DNA of 64,000 nucleotides from Candidatus Zhuqueibacterota bacterium (lineage in GTDB: Bacteria; Zhuqueibacterota; Zhuqueibacteria; Oceanimicrobiales; Oceanimicrobiaceae), in NCBI GenBank assembly GCA_029262055.1, contig JAJDAD010000034.1, positions 38,430 through 102,429 of the forward strand, given 5' to 3'. Below, in pieces: positions 1-9,091 of the stretch (within the stretch, counting starts at the first letter, position 1; each line of letters begins with the position of its first letter). Made by a program: the position numbers and the translations under genes. A model generated the notes under the pieces. That model made no database searches. It was not told the origin of the DNA and saw only the letters and a list, made by a program, of their open reading frames with translations.

Positions 1-73
1 TCCTTTGAAGGGCATGCTTCACCAAAGCAGTACGACGGAAGAAACGCACGTGCGTCGCCTGGCGGTTGAGATT

Positions 74-508
74 TCAGATGGGGAGTTGACGTGGTGGGCG
101 GAAAACATAGCTTTGTACGTTCTTCGTGTGCAGTCGCTCTATGGTGACATAAGAAATCTTTGGCGTTGAATGTGGGTTCGGTGCGTTGTCCAAGAATGTG
201 AGGAGACCTGGCTCAGTTCCTGCCAGGAGAGCCGGCGGGTTGGTTCCGGAACATTGTACGAATGCGAGACCCTTTGCATGCTTGTGCGGACTCGCCTCGG
301 ACGCGATGCTTCTTACCGAACAAATGTCTTGCTGATTGGCGTGAAAGTGGTCAGGGCAAGCGCATGTGACACAGGAGCAGGCCAGTTCCGTTCCTGACGT
401 GTAATTCGATAATAAGGGGGAGACAGTGGGGATATTGCACAAGTTCAGTGCGAGACAAACCCCAAGAAGCACTGCCGTTAGCTTTCGCACGTAGAGATTA
501 GGTTTCAT
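74..508 (-). CDS. Unknown secreted Cys/His-containing protein
   Basis: I do not recognise this 144-residue protein. It begins with a basic n-region and a hydrophobic stretch (about residues 8-24) that looks like a signal peptide, so export is likely. A cysteine cluster (CSCVTCACPDHFH, about residues 44-56) plus nearby histidines and two more cysteines suggest metal binding or disulfides, which is inference. The rest is Pro/Ser/Thr-rich and low in recognisable structure. It is the last gene of a minus-strand series of peptidases, 163 nt downstream of the subtilase, in a gap without a clear promoter. A plus-strand ORF (170-397) overlaps it but has no export signal or family resemblance. Confidence 0.5.
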   Translation of the reverse strand: MKPNLYVRKLTAVLLGVCLALNLCNIPTVSPLLSNYTSGTELACSCVTCACPDHFHANQQDICSVRSIASEASPHKHAKGLAFVQCSGTNPPALLAGTEPGLLTFLDNAPNPHSTPKISYVTIERLHTKNVQSYVFRPPRQLPI

Positions 509-671
509 TTTCTGTGAATGGTTCAGGCTGACGGGGAACCTATGTAATCAAGTTGTAACATTCAAGCAGAAAATCAACAGCCCAATTCTTTGACATTCAT
601 GGTAGCCTGGATTGCCGCTGCCTGCGCAAGCAACACCCGCACGAGCAAAGCGTGCTTCCGGCCTGTAGGTT

Positions 672-2426
672 CTATTTGAGAAAAAGAACCCTGCCGCTTT
701 CTACGCGGGTGCTTGTGCGCACACGGTACACATAGAGCCCGGTGCTGACTTCGACACGATCCTTATCCCTGCCGTTCCACGGTATTTCATAGTGGTCGGC
801 CCTTTGCTCCTTATCAACAAGTGTGACGATCTCCTGCCCGAGCATGTTGAAAATCTTGAGCTCAACATGTGAGTCGGCTGGCAGGTCATAAGGGATCGTT
901 GTCAGAGAATTGAATGGGTTCGGGAATGCCGGCAGGAGTGCAAAGCGCTCAACCATGGGGGACGAGATCAGCTTGTCCAGCCTCTCAAAAGCAGCGGCGC
1001 CATCAATGACGCCCCATCCGAGGTCATTGTCCGGATCAGAAGCGTTGTTGGCGGTCTCTTTCAGAATAGTTATCAGGAGTGAATTTGTAGCCGTCGGAAA
1101 AGCTTCCAGTAGCAGGGCAGCAGTCCCGGCCACCAGCGGGCAGGAAAAAGAAGTGCCATTCAGGTTCAGGTAACTGCCCGGCCGGGTGTGATCGACGGTG
1201 AGCACCAGGCTCCCCATTGCAAACACTTCTGGTTTAGTCCGACCGTCCGCGGTGGGCCCGGTTGAACTGAAGTTGGTCGGCTTGCCGCCGACCGTGACAG
1301 CACCGACACACAGGACGTTTTCTCCATCGCAAGGCGCCCCGAGCGTGTTGTCATCGAGTCCGGACGGGCCATCATTGCCCGCTGAATTCACGACCAGAAT
1401 TCCCCTGCTGGCTGCGATCTCCGCACCAATCGTGGAAATGGCTGTCTGGCCGTCCATTTGATCCGCGGTGTATCCTGCTTCACCGTCCGTAAAACCGAAA
1501 CGGTAGCCCAGTGAACTACTGATGATTTCTGCGCCCAGGCTGTCGGCCCACTCGGCTGCGGCGACCCAGTTGTCCTCCTCGACATGCCGTTCGAAGTCGG
1601 TGTTTTCAGTCTTGGCCAGAATAAAACTGGCGCCATAGGCCGGACCGATGAGTTGTCCTTCCTGAAAACCTGCAATCACCCCCAGGGTCCAGCTGCCGTG
1701 GTTTCCCACGCCCATTTGGCCTGGCTGATCATCGACGTTGTTGTCGCCATTTACAAAATCCCTGGTCGCCAGGATGTTCAGGTGATCCAGCGCGTCGTGC
1801 TCCAAAAAATTAAATCCTGCATCCAGCATAGCGATGATGACACCGGTGCCATCGAGTCCCTTCTCATGCAAGCTCGGAACGTTGATCTGCAGATTTTGTC
1901 CCAGCGACGGGCCGTAATCCAACGCCTGCGAGGAGTGGACAGAACTGAGTTTTGGCGCGGGCTCCTTTTGGTGAACAGGGTGAATGACTTTTCCCCGGTG
2001 TACGATGTCTATCTTGGCAACAAACTCCAGATGTGCGAGTTCTGCAAGTTGGGAGGGCGTCGCATGCACAGAAACGGCATTGAGCCAGCGTGAGGTGTGA
2101 CGGACTCTCGATGAGAGACGGGCCACATGCTCACGGTACCGCACAGAAACCGGCAGGTCAAACTGGTCGACCAGGCGGCTGCGGCGATGCCGTAAACGTC
2201 TCTTGCGATTCCGTGGGGAAAGCTTGCTCTCTTCGACTTCAAGCCTGCGGCTGATGTCGGGACCTTTATCCGTAAAGAAAACCCAAGCGGTAAGCTGGTC
2301 ACGCTGAAGGGCGGAATCTATAGCAGATTGTAGCTTTCGAGTGAACTTGTCCCGGTCTTGCGAAAAGACAGCAGAACACAAACATATTGAGGACACCACG
2401 ACAATGGTCGTCTTGAAATATTTCAT
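672..2426 (-). CDS. Secreted subtilisin-like serine protease (S8) with C-terminal sorting domain
   Basis: A 584-residue exported subtilase. The start is placed at the ATG at 2426 because it gives a classical signal peptide (MKYFKTTIVVVSSICLCSA, cleaved near residue 22) behind an AGAGAAG ribosome site; the longer ORF adds 31 residues with no such logic. An inhibitor_I9-like prodomain (about 25-150) precedes the catalytic domain with Asp202 (MLDAGFN), His243 (NHGSWTLG), oxyanion Asn351 (NSAGN) and Ser426 (GTSFSCP). Residues about 500-584 (FPNPFNSLTTIPYDLP ... GLYVYRV) form a FlgD-like/type IX sorting domain, implying transport across the outer membrane and surface attachment. It belongs to a minus-strand run of proteolytic genes. 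The class call is firm; the substrate is unknown. Confidence 0.93.
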   Translation of the reverse strand: MKYFKTTIVVVSSICLCSAVFSQDRDKFTRKLQSAIDSALQRDQLTAWVFFTDKGPDISRRLEVEESKLSPRNRKRRLRHRRSRLVDQFDLPVSVRYREHVARLSSRVRHTSRWLNAVSVHATPSQLAELAHLEFVAKIDIVHRGKVIHPVHQKEPAPKLSSVHSSQALDYGPSLGQNLQINVPSLHEKGLDGTGVIIAMLDAGFNFLEHDALDHLNILATRDFVNGDNNVDDQPGQMGVGNHGSWTLGVIAGFQEGQLIGPAYGASFILAKTENTDFERHVEEDNWVAAAEWADSLGAEIISSSLGYRFGFTDGEAGYTADQMDGQTAISTIGAEIAASRGILVVNSAGNDGPSGLDDNTLGAPCDGENVLCVGAVTVGGKPTNFSSTGPTADGRTKPEVFAMGSLVLTVDHTRPGSYLNLNGTSFSCPLVAGTAALLLEAFPTATNSLLITILKETANNASDPDNDLGWGVIDGAAAFERLDKLISSPMVERFALLPAFPNPFNSLTTIPYDLPADSHVELKIFNMLGQEIVTLVDKEQRADHYEIPWNGRDKDRVEVSTGLYVYRVRTSTRVESGRVLFLK

Positions 2427-2691
2427 TCTTCTCTGAGATTCTTGAATTGGTTTCTGCCCTTTTGGGCCCATCAGGAGACACAAGACAGGAAATATGAGGA
2501 AGATTACGAAGATTTGCAAGACTTAACTGAGTTCGATTTCTCTCCAGCAGTCCATTTCTGTGTTTCCAGTCTCAGTTCAACCCGGCATTGCATCATTCGC
2601 AGGAATCTACCTCCAGCGGAATAGCTAACCCTACGCTATTGGGCATACAGGAATCCTCTTTTTGATTCAAACGACGCATTGTCGTATACTG

Positions 2692-3540
2692 CTACTGACC
2701 AGGAGCAGGTAACATCTCCTCGCCAAGCATTTCGCGGATCCTTTTCGTCCAATCTTGCTGGGCCCGGTCTTTTGTGCCAAAGTCCGTTTGAATGTCGTAA
2801 AGCTCAGTGATACCTTCCGCCCAGCCGGCATCAATCCACTTAGACCGCCCGAGTTCGCTGATGACACTCTCGAACTTTCCCTGGTCTGCAAGACGTTCGA
2901 CCAACTCACGCCCTATCTCTGACATAGCAGCCTGGTCCCTGGAGACAGACTCTGACAATTGAAGATTCAACTCACCTTGTGTTGCAAGTTCGATTAGAGC
3001 TTGATTAGCGAGGTCGGCTCGAGTCTGCCAACGTCTGCGGCCAAGCTCTACAATATCAAAATGGCCCTGTTCGTGCTGCAGAAGCTCGCTCACTTCATCT
3101 ATAACTCTACCCGAGCGTTCTTTCCAAAACCATGTGGCACTGTGAAGGCCGGAATATTTCACAGTGATGAGCGCTTTGGTTTTACTGACGGCTAGCGCCG
3201 AACACTCGACTTCCCACCAGCTTTCCCAAATACCCGTCGTCCAAATGGTTACCTTCGGATTGGCTAGCGCTATTTCGGCAGGGAGTCTTTCTTGTACTTC
3301 GAAATCGGCCAAAGTTAGTTTTTCCGGCCATGGCTTCTTGTCGGGATGGGGCCTTGCTGTGTCTGCGGAAAATTCTCTCACAATTATGGCCAGCCCGCCG
3401 GCAGTATTAGGTGGGGGGAATGTCGCATCAAAACACCTAAACTCAGGCTGCCCAATATCTTGAGCCCTAACCCCGGCAACCGGGTGCAGGAGGCAAAGAT
3501 AGAGGACTAAACTGATTCCTCGTTGAAGTATTCTGTATAT
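2692..3540 (-). CDS. DUF922-like secreted putative Zn protease, apparent AUA start
   Basis: A 282-residue protein. Residues 156-160 read HEQGH inside LLQHEQGHFDIVELGRRRW, the pattern of DUF922-type predicted secreted Zn-dependent proteases. The conventional start (GTG at 3381) would leave out an open reading frame that continues 53 codons upstream and encodes a textbook signal peptide (YRILQRGISLVLYLCLLHP ... GVRAQ). That extension begins at ATA (3540-3538), 5 nt after a perfect AGGAGG. An in-frame TAG lies 6 codons further upstream and no ATG/GTG/TTG falls between, so AUA is the best initiation codon. It lies between the M1 aminopeptidase and the subtilase on the same strand. A sequencing or real ATG-to-ATA change is the alternative. 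Confidence 0.75.
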   Translation of the reverse strand: MYRILQRGISLVLYLCLLHPVAGVRAQDIGQPEFRCFDATFPPPNTAGGLAIIVREFSADTARPHPDKKPWPEKLTLADFEVQERLPAEIALANPKVTIWTTGIWESWWEVECSALAVSKTKALITVKYSGLHSATWFWKERSGRVIDEVSELLQHEQGHFDIVELGRRRWQTRADLANQALIELATQGELNLQLSESVSRDQAAMSEIGRELVERLADQGKFESVISELGRSKWIDAGWAEGITELYDIQTDFGTKDRAQQDWTKRIREMLGEEMLPAPGQ

Positions 3541-3690
3541 GGTCGCCTCCTGCCTCTATCAACTGTGTTGGATGGCGCGAAACAAATTGAATCTGTGCAA
3601 TGTGCTCTGCATTGTCTCAAAATGAGCGCTAAATGTTTATCAATCGCCGCACCGATTTGTGGGCAGAAAGCCATGCGGTTAGGCCATGAC

Positions 3691-5565
3691 TCAACCCTGC
3701 CAGTTAAGGATTTTGTCGATGGTGCCGGCCGCCACGGAATGATAGGTCGGCCGGGCCTTGCGGTAGATGAGCCGGGCCATTTCCATCATCGCGGGATTTG
3801 CAGCCATTCGTTCGTACAGCGGTTGCAAGAATTTGCGGCGCCCCATTGAGGTCAGAAAATTTTCCAGCGCCGGATAGGCGGGTTCGTATTGATTGACGAT
3901 GGCGTGTGCCAGCCAGGCGTTCAGGATTTCCGAATTGCCGCTGTTGCTGAAGTTAAACGCACGGTCCAGGTCGCGCATCTGTTTGGTGTCCAGGCCTTCG
4001 GGTAGGTTGCGCAGAAAGTGCAGCCAATGGTGCGTGGTCCAGCCATTTGTATCAATGGATTTGGCAGAAGCTCCTTCTTGCCAACGGCCGATCTGTGCTT
4101 CCACGAGCTGGAATTGGTCCGATTGTGCCAGCGCAACGTTCTCCGGCACGCCCGGGTTGTAAATCCATGCATCTGCCTGGAGACTTTGTTCCATCTCTTG
4201 GTTTCCGGCAAGCAGTTCCTTTTTCAGGTATGAAACGAAAGCTTCGGTTGTGGCCGGTTTGAATGCAAACTTATCGAAATAGTTGCGCAGGAATGTATCC
4301 CACTTCTCACGTCCGACGGTGGCTTCAATCGTGCGCAGAAAGAAGTGTCCCTTATCATAGGCAATCGCGGTCATGCCATCATCAGGGTCGCGACCGTCGA
4401 GATTCAACTTAAGGTGTGTATCTTTGCTGTCGAACCCCATGTTAGCCAGGCTTTTCTGCAGATCCTGATAGCTCAGGGCCGCCAGCATTTCCGCATAGTT
4501 TTTGCCGTAGACTTCTTCCATGATTCGATGCTCAAAATAGGTTGTGAAGCCTTCGTTGAGCCAGAAATCATCCCAGGTCGCATTGGTCACCAGGTTGCCG
4601 GACCAGGAATGGGCAAGTTCGTGTGCGATCAGCGCCACCAGTGACTTGTCACCCGCGAGAACTGTGGGGGTGGCAAAGGTCAGGCGCGGGTTCTCCATAC
4701 CGCCGAATGGAAAACTCGGCGGCAGGACAATGATATCATAGCGACCCCAGCGGTACGGTCCGTAGAGTTTTTCCGCAGCCTCGATCATGGTCTCGGTATC
4801 TTCGAATTCGGCTGCGGCCTTGCCCACCACCGACGGTTCCGCATAGACGCCGCTTCTTGCGCCAACCGCGCGGAATTCCAGGTCACCAACGGCAAGTGCC
4901 AGCAGGTAGGCCGGTACCGGTTGCGGCATGTTGAAGTGGTAGACGCCGTCCGCGGTTTTTTCAGTCGGGTTTTCAGCACTCATTACTGCCATAAGTTCCG
5001 GATCGGTTCTGATGGTCCCGGAGTAGGTCATTCTGATTCCGGGGCTATCCTGGCACGGGATCCAAGTACGTGCGAGAATTGCCTGCGACTGCGTGAACAG
5101 GAAGGGGTGTTTGCCTCCGGCGGTTTGCTCAGGCGCCAGCCATTGCACGGCCGCGGCTTGCGGCGACGACTCATAAAAGATCGTGACCGATTTGGTTTCG
5201 GGGCTGATTTCAACAATCAAGGGCTTGCCGAGAAATTCTTGCTCTGCGCCAAACCTGAAGTTGGTCTCCGCACCGCTGTCGTCGAGCAAGACTTTACTCA
5301 CGGTAAGATCCCGGCTATCGAGAAAAAGTTCTTTGCTGTTCGTGTGGTTTGCAAGTATCAGTTTTGCCGTACCGCCTAGCTTGTTGGTGGCAAAATCAAC
5401 AGCCAAATCCAAGTCAAGGTGCTCTACGGCCACTTCGTTAGGCTTGGCGTATGAATGCGGATCACGGGCGTATACCATGTCCTGTTCGGGTTCCTGGCAT
5501 GCGAAAGAAAAGACGGTACAAATCACGGCGATAACATACAGATAAGGTAGCTTACGTGGGATCAT
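3691..5565 (-). CDS. M1-family metallo-aminopeptidase, lipoprotein
   Basis: A 624-residue zinc aminopeptidase of the M1/leukotriene-A4-hydrolase type that removes N-terminal amino acids from peptides. The start at 5565 (MIPRKLPYLYVIAV) gives a lipoprotein signal with Cys23 after VFSFA; the longer ORF start adds 22 non-signal residues. The substrate-binding GGMEN loop is at 288-292. The zinc site is HELAH at 315-319 with the third ligand Glu338 in WLNEGFTTYFEH. Domain order is the usual beta-saddle, thermolysin-like catalytic domain, then a helical C-terminal domain, matching LTA4H-like family members in length. It is the first gene of the minus-strand peptidase group and probably acts at the periplasmic or outer-membrane face. 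Confidence 0.93.
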   Translation of the reverse strand: MIPRKLPYLYVIAVICTVFSFACQEPEQDMVYARDPHSYAKPNEVAVEHLDLDLAVDFATNKLGGTAKLILANHTNSKELFLDSRDLTVSKVLLDDSGAETNFRFGAEQEFLGKPLIVEISPETKSVTIFYESSPQAAAVQWLAPEQTAGGKHPFLFTQSQAILARTWIPCQDSPGIRMTYSGTIRTDPELMAVMSAENPTEKTADGVYHFNMPQPVPAYLLALAVGDLEFRAVGARSGVYAEPSVVGKAAAEFEDTETMIEAAEKLYGPYRWGRYDIIVLPPSFPFGGMENPRLTFATPTVLAGDKSLVALIAHELAHSWSGNLVTNATWDDFWLNEGFTTYFEHRIMEEVYGKNYAEMLAALSYQDLQKSLANMGFDSKDTHLKLNLDGRDPDDGMTAIAYDKGHFFLRTIEATVGREKWDTFLRNYFDKFAFKPATTEAFVSYLKKELLAGNQEMEQSLQADAWIYNPGVPENVALAQSDQFQLVEAQIGRWQEGASAKSIDTNGWTTHHWLHFLRNLPEGLDTKQMRDLDRAFNFSNSGNSEILNAWLAHAIVNQYEPAYPALENFLTSMGRRKFLQPLYERMAANPAMMEMARLIYRKARPTYHSVAAGTIDKILNWQG

Positions 5566-5602
5566 TCTAAACTCCAATTGGCTGTGCGGTCTGTCTGGCG
5601 TC

Positions 5603-5631
5603 AATATAGGATCAGGGGCAGGAAACAGCAA
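5603..5631 (-). promoter_or_regulatory. Candidate sigma-70-type promoter for the M1 aminopeptidase
   Basis: Reading the minus strand, TTGCTG (-35, 5631-5626) and TATATT (-10, 5608-5603) are separated by 17 nt and end 37 nt before the chosen start codon at 5565. This is a sequence match only. In the same divergent gap, GGTCA-ATC-TGACC (about 5697-5709) is a small palindrome that could be an operator. Confidence 0.4.
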
Positions 5632-5784
5632 GAAAAAATATCAACTGGCGATATAGAATCTTGCTTTTGGGGAATGATTTGGTAACTTTTGAGGTTGGTC
5701 AATCTGACCGGCGTAAACAGTCCACGAAATCCCAAAGGGAGATGAGTCAGACAACAACGCTACTGAAGAAGACGACAGAACAAA

Positions 5785-6999
5785 ATGAGCTACAATGGCA
5801 AAGCACTGGCTGAACAGATAGACACTATTGTTGCCAATACTAAAGATAGAATAATAGAAACCCGGAGACATTTTCACCAGTATCCGGAGGTTGGCTGGAA
5901 AGAGCTGAAAACCTCGGGTTATCTGATCGATCTCTTGGCCGGGCAGGGTATAGCTGCCAGAAACGGGCTTTGCGGCACCAGCGTCATTGCGGAAATCAAT
6001 GGCAGCGCTCCCGGCAAGACCATTGCCGTAAGGGCGGATATGGACGGTCTGCCGATTACCGACAGCAAGGGTGTGTCGTATGCCTCACGCATTCCGGGCG
6101 TGATGCATGCCTGCGGCCACGACTGCCACATGGCGATGGCGCTTGGCGTGGCAAATACTATCTCGCAGCTTAAGCTGGACTTTCCCGGGAGAGTCAAGTT
6201 CATCTTCCAACCTTGCGAGGAGTCTACCCCAAGTGGCGCCAGTGAGCTGGTAAAGGCCGGGGCGCTCGATGACATCGATGCGGTCCTGGCATTTCATGTG
6301 GACCCTGAAATCCCGGCCGGCAAAATAGGGTTGCGCAGCGGTGTCCTGACGGCCTACTGCAATGAGTTTATCATCACATTGACCGGCAGGACAGGGCATG
6401 CCGCCAGGCCACATCAGGCAGTGGACACCATTCACATGATGAGCAGGGTCCTAACCTCACTCTATGACATTGTCGGAAACCGGAGCAACCCGTTCGTACC
6501 CGGCGTCGTGACGATTGGCAAGATCGATGCGGGGACAAAGGCCAATGTCATTGCCGACAAGGTGACGATTCGCGGCACCATCAGAACGGTCGACGAAACA
6601 TCCCGCAAAGAGATATTGGAGCGGACCGAAGGTATCGTCGAGTCTATCTCGCATTCTATGGGCGGCGGGTATCAACTGGAGTTTCTCGAACCAATTCCTG
6701 CGGTCAACAACAACCATGCACTGATCAACCTTAGCCGGGAACTTGGCCTGAGCATGTTGGGAAAGGAGAACATCGTCCCCATCAAAGATGTCAGCATGGG
6801 GGGTGAAGATTTTGCCTGGTATCTGTCAAAGGCTCCCGGCGCGCTGATTCGACTGGGGACCGCCCGGGCTGGCAGGGCGGTCACACCGCTGCACACAAAT
6901 ACGTTTGATATTGACGAGACAGCGCTGCCCTTGGGTGTCGGACTCATGACCAGAGTTGTGCTGAAGTATCTTCTCGAGGACAACCTGGCGTTCAATTGA
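5785..6999 (+). CDS. M20-family amidohydrolase (hippurate/IAA-amino-acid hydrolase type)
   Basis: A 404-residue metal-dependent amidase of the M20D group, which cleaves N-acyl amino acids or similar amides in the cytosol. Metal-site residues are visible: Cys110 and His112 in MHACGHDCHMAMALG, Glu145-Glu146 in QPCEES, His171 in AFHVDP, and a C-terminal histidine in VTPLHTNTFDID. The dimerisation (lid) domain follows at about 180-300. There is no signal peptide. It is transcribed divergently from the peptidase group, possibly continuing the peptide and amino-acid salvage theme, and is followed after 16 nt by tilS. The exact substrate cannot be told from sequence. Confidence 0.9.
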   Translation: MSYNGKALAEQIDTIVANTKDRIIETRRHFHQYPEVGWKELKTSGYLIDLLAGQGIAARNGLCGTSVIAEINGSAPGKTIAVRADMDGLPITDSKGVSYASRIPGVMHACGHDCHMAMALGVANTISQLKLDFPGRVKFIFQPCEESTPSGASELVKAGALDDIDAVLAFHVDPEIPAGKIGLRSGVLTAYCNEFIITLTGRTGHAARPHQAVDTIHMMSRVLTSLYDIVGNRSNPFVPGVVTIGKIDAGTKANVIADKVTIRGTIRTVDETSRKEILERTEGIVESISHSMGGGYQLEFLEPIPAVNNNHALINLSRELGLSMLGKENIVPIKDVSMGGEDFAWYLSKAPGALIRLGTARAGRAVTPLHTNTFDIDETALPLGVGLMTRVVLKYLLEDNLAFN

Positions 7000-7015
7000 G
7001 CCAGTCGCCGCTACC

Positions 7016-8491
7016 ATGGCCTGGCTGCCGGAAACGCAGCGCAGGCTGTGTCTGCCGGTTGCGGTACTCCACTTGCCAAAACTGACGAGGTATGTAATTC
7101 ACCGGCTAGCCCACAGACTGTTTGAGGAGGTCAGAACAAGCGCACTGGTCGAATCTGGTGAGCACATCTTGCTTGCTGTGTCTGCTGGCCTGGACTCGAT
7201 GGTGATGCTGCATCTTTTCCTCGAAATACAAACGTCGCTGGACCTCAAGCTGGAAGTTGTCCATCTCAATCACGGATTACGCGGAGAGGAAGGAGAAGGA
7301 GACCAGCAATTCGTCTGCGAATTGTGCGCCTCCCTCAAGCTGTCATGCCACAGCAAGACTGAAGATGTGAGAGCTTTTTCGCGCCGGGACAAATTGTCAA
7401 TCGAGGAGGCCGGCCGAACTCTACGCTACCGGTTTTTCACCGAGGTCTTAAGAAAAACAAGCGCCGCGAAAGTAGCCACCGCACACACTGCCGACGACCA
7501 GGCGGAGACCGTCATGGACCATTTTCTCAGGGGATCCGGGAGTGCCGGACTGGCCGGAATGCGCGACCACCGTCCCGAGGTCATCCGTCCGCTGCTCCGG
7601 TTTTCGCGACAGGAGCTGCAGGACTATATGGACGAGTGTAAGTTCCCGCATAGAGAAGACAGCTCAAACCGCGACCTCGCTTTCCGGCGCAATAGAATTC
7701 GTCACGAACTAATGCCATATCTGCGCCAACACTTTAACAGTAATCTGCTCAAGGGGTTAAATCAAACTGCGTCAATCTTTCAGGAAATCGAAGATTTCCT
7801 GGTCGCAGAAGGACAAAAGGCGTTGAATTCAGGGGTACTTTTACAGCAGAAAAAGGACATAATTATTCTTGATCCCCAAGCTTTTTTGGACTATACTTAC
7901 CTTGTCCAAAAGTACATTATCTACAATTGTTACGCTGGACTTCTAATAAAGCGCAGCCGAATTGACTGCGCTTTTATGCAGCAAATCTTAGATCTGATTG
8001 CCCGCCGCAAAGTCGGAACTCGTGCAATCCTCGATTCGAATTTTGAGTTGTTGATCGACCATGACGGCATCGTTTTTTTGCGACGAGAAACAGCGTCGCC
8101 AGGTAAGGTGGACGTTGGTATAGAACAGTCGAGTGTCGTTGAATACGGAAAATATAGGCTCAAGTGGTCAATTTCAGGCCGGAGCCATAAAACCAGGTTT
8201 CTCGACGATACCCGAATAGAGTGCTTTGATTATGATAAAACCGGCCCGCAGCTTACGTTGCGGACTTGCATGCCGGGCGACGCGTTCTTTCCATTGAACC
8301 TTGGTGGCAAGAAGAAAGTTGGTGACTTCTTTTCCGACTCGAAAGTGCCCCTCCGGTTACGACAAGAGATTCCGATTTTGGAAAATGAACTGGGGATTTT
8401 GTGGATTTGCGGCCTCCGCATCGACGATCGGTTCAAAGTAACAGAAAAGACAATGAATATTCTGACACTGGAGTTAACTGAGTCTTCATAA
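7016..8491 (+). CDS. tilS: tRNA(Ile)-lysidine synthetase
   Basis: A 491-residue N-type ATP pyrophosphatase that converts C34 of the tRNA-Ile CAU anticodon to lysidine, needed for AUA decoding. The PP-loop reads LLAVSAGLDSMVML (residues 52-65); the family norm is SGGxDS, so Gly is replaced by Ala57. The core continues through HLNHGLRG and AHTADDQAETV. A middle helical domain and a C-terminal TilS domain (about 410-480) follow. The start is uncertain: about 45 residues precede the PP-loop and no good ribosome site precedes 7016. Its stop overlaps the start of hpt (TAATG), the widespread tilS-hpt-ftsH order. Confidence 0.93.
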   Translation: MAWLPETQRRLCLPVAVLHLPKLTRYVIHRLAHRLFEEVRTSALVESGEHILLAVSAGLDSMVMLHLFLEIQTSLDLKLEVVHLNHGLRGEEGEGDQQFVCELCASLKLSCHSKTEDVRAFSRRDKLSIEEAGRTLRYRFFTEVLRKTSAAKVATAHTADDQAETVMDHFLRGSGSAGLAGMRDHRPEVIRPLLRFSRQELQDYMDECKFPHREDSSNRDLAFRRNRIRHELMPYLRQHFNSNLLKGLNQTASIFQEIEDFLVAEGQKALNSGVLLQQKKDIIILDPQAFLDYTYLVQKYIIYNCYAGLLIKRSRIDCAFMQQILDLIARRKVGTRAILDSNFELLIDHDGIVFLRRETASPGKVDVGIEQSSVVEYGKYRLKWSISGRSHKTRFLDDTRIECFDYDKTGPQLTLRTCMPGDAFFPLNLGGKKKVGDFFSDSKVPLRLRQEIPILENELGILWICGLRIDDRFKVTEKTMNILTLELTESS

Positions 8492-9039
8492 TGGCGATAG
8501 AGGAAACACGAAAGTTTGTAGAAACAGGCGAGTACGAAGTACTGTTGTCCGCCGATGAGATTCGCAACAAAGTGAAAGAACTGGGTAAGCAGCTCTCGTC
8601 AGACTACGAGGGCAAGTGTCCTATTCTCATCGGGGTATTGAACGGCAGCTTCATTTTTTGCGCAGACCTGTTCCGCGAGATTACCATTGATTGTGAGGTG
8701 GACTTCATCAAAATATCAAGCTACGGCGAGGCAATGGAGACCTCCGGCCGGGTAAGATTGCGCAAGGATATCGACGCGCATCTCAACGGTCGCCATGTGG
8801 TTGTGGTTGAGGATATTGTCGATTCAGGCTACTCGGTTAATTATCTGAGAGAGAAGATGGAGAAAGCCAATCCTGCGTCTCTGAAGTTTGTTTCACTATT
8901 ATTGAAGGAGGGAACGGCCAGAACCGAGTATCAAATCGATTACGTCGGTTTCAGAATACCGAACCGGTTCGTTGTGGGTTACGGTTTGGACTATGCGCAG
9001 AAATACAGAAATCTACCGGCCGTCTATTTAATGGACTAG
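8491..9039 (+). CDS. hpt: Hypoxanthine phosphoribosyltransferase
   Basis: A 182-residue purine salvage enzyme that makes IMP (and usually GMP) from hypoxanthine or guanine and PRPP. The PRPP-binding signature VVVVEDIVDSGYS is at about 103-115, the dinucleotide turn LNGSFIF at about 50-56, and the flexible-loop Ser-Tyr (SSYG) at about 77-80. Length matches the bacterial family. Translation is probably coupled to tilS through the one-base stop-start overlap, and ftsH follows after 52 nt, the classical bacterial arrangement. Confidence 0.95.
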   Translation: MAIEETRKFVETGEYEVLLSADEIRNKVKELGKQLSSDYEGKCPILIGVLNGSFIFCADLFREITIDCEVDFIKISSYGEAMETSGRVRLRKDIDAHLNGRHVVVVEDIVDSGYSVNYLREKMEKANPASLKFVSLLLKEGTARTEYQIDYVGFRIPNRFVVGYGLDYAQKYRNLPAVYLMD

Positions 9040-9091
9040 TATTGACACTGCGACTGTAAATATGTGAATAAATAAAAAGGTATGGCTAAGC

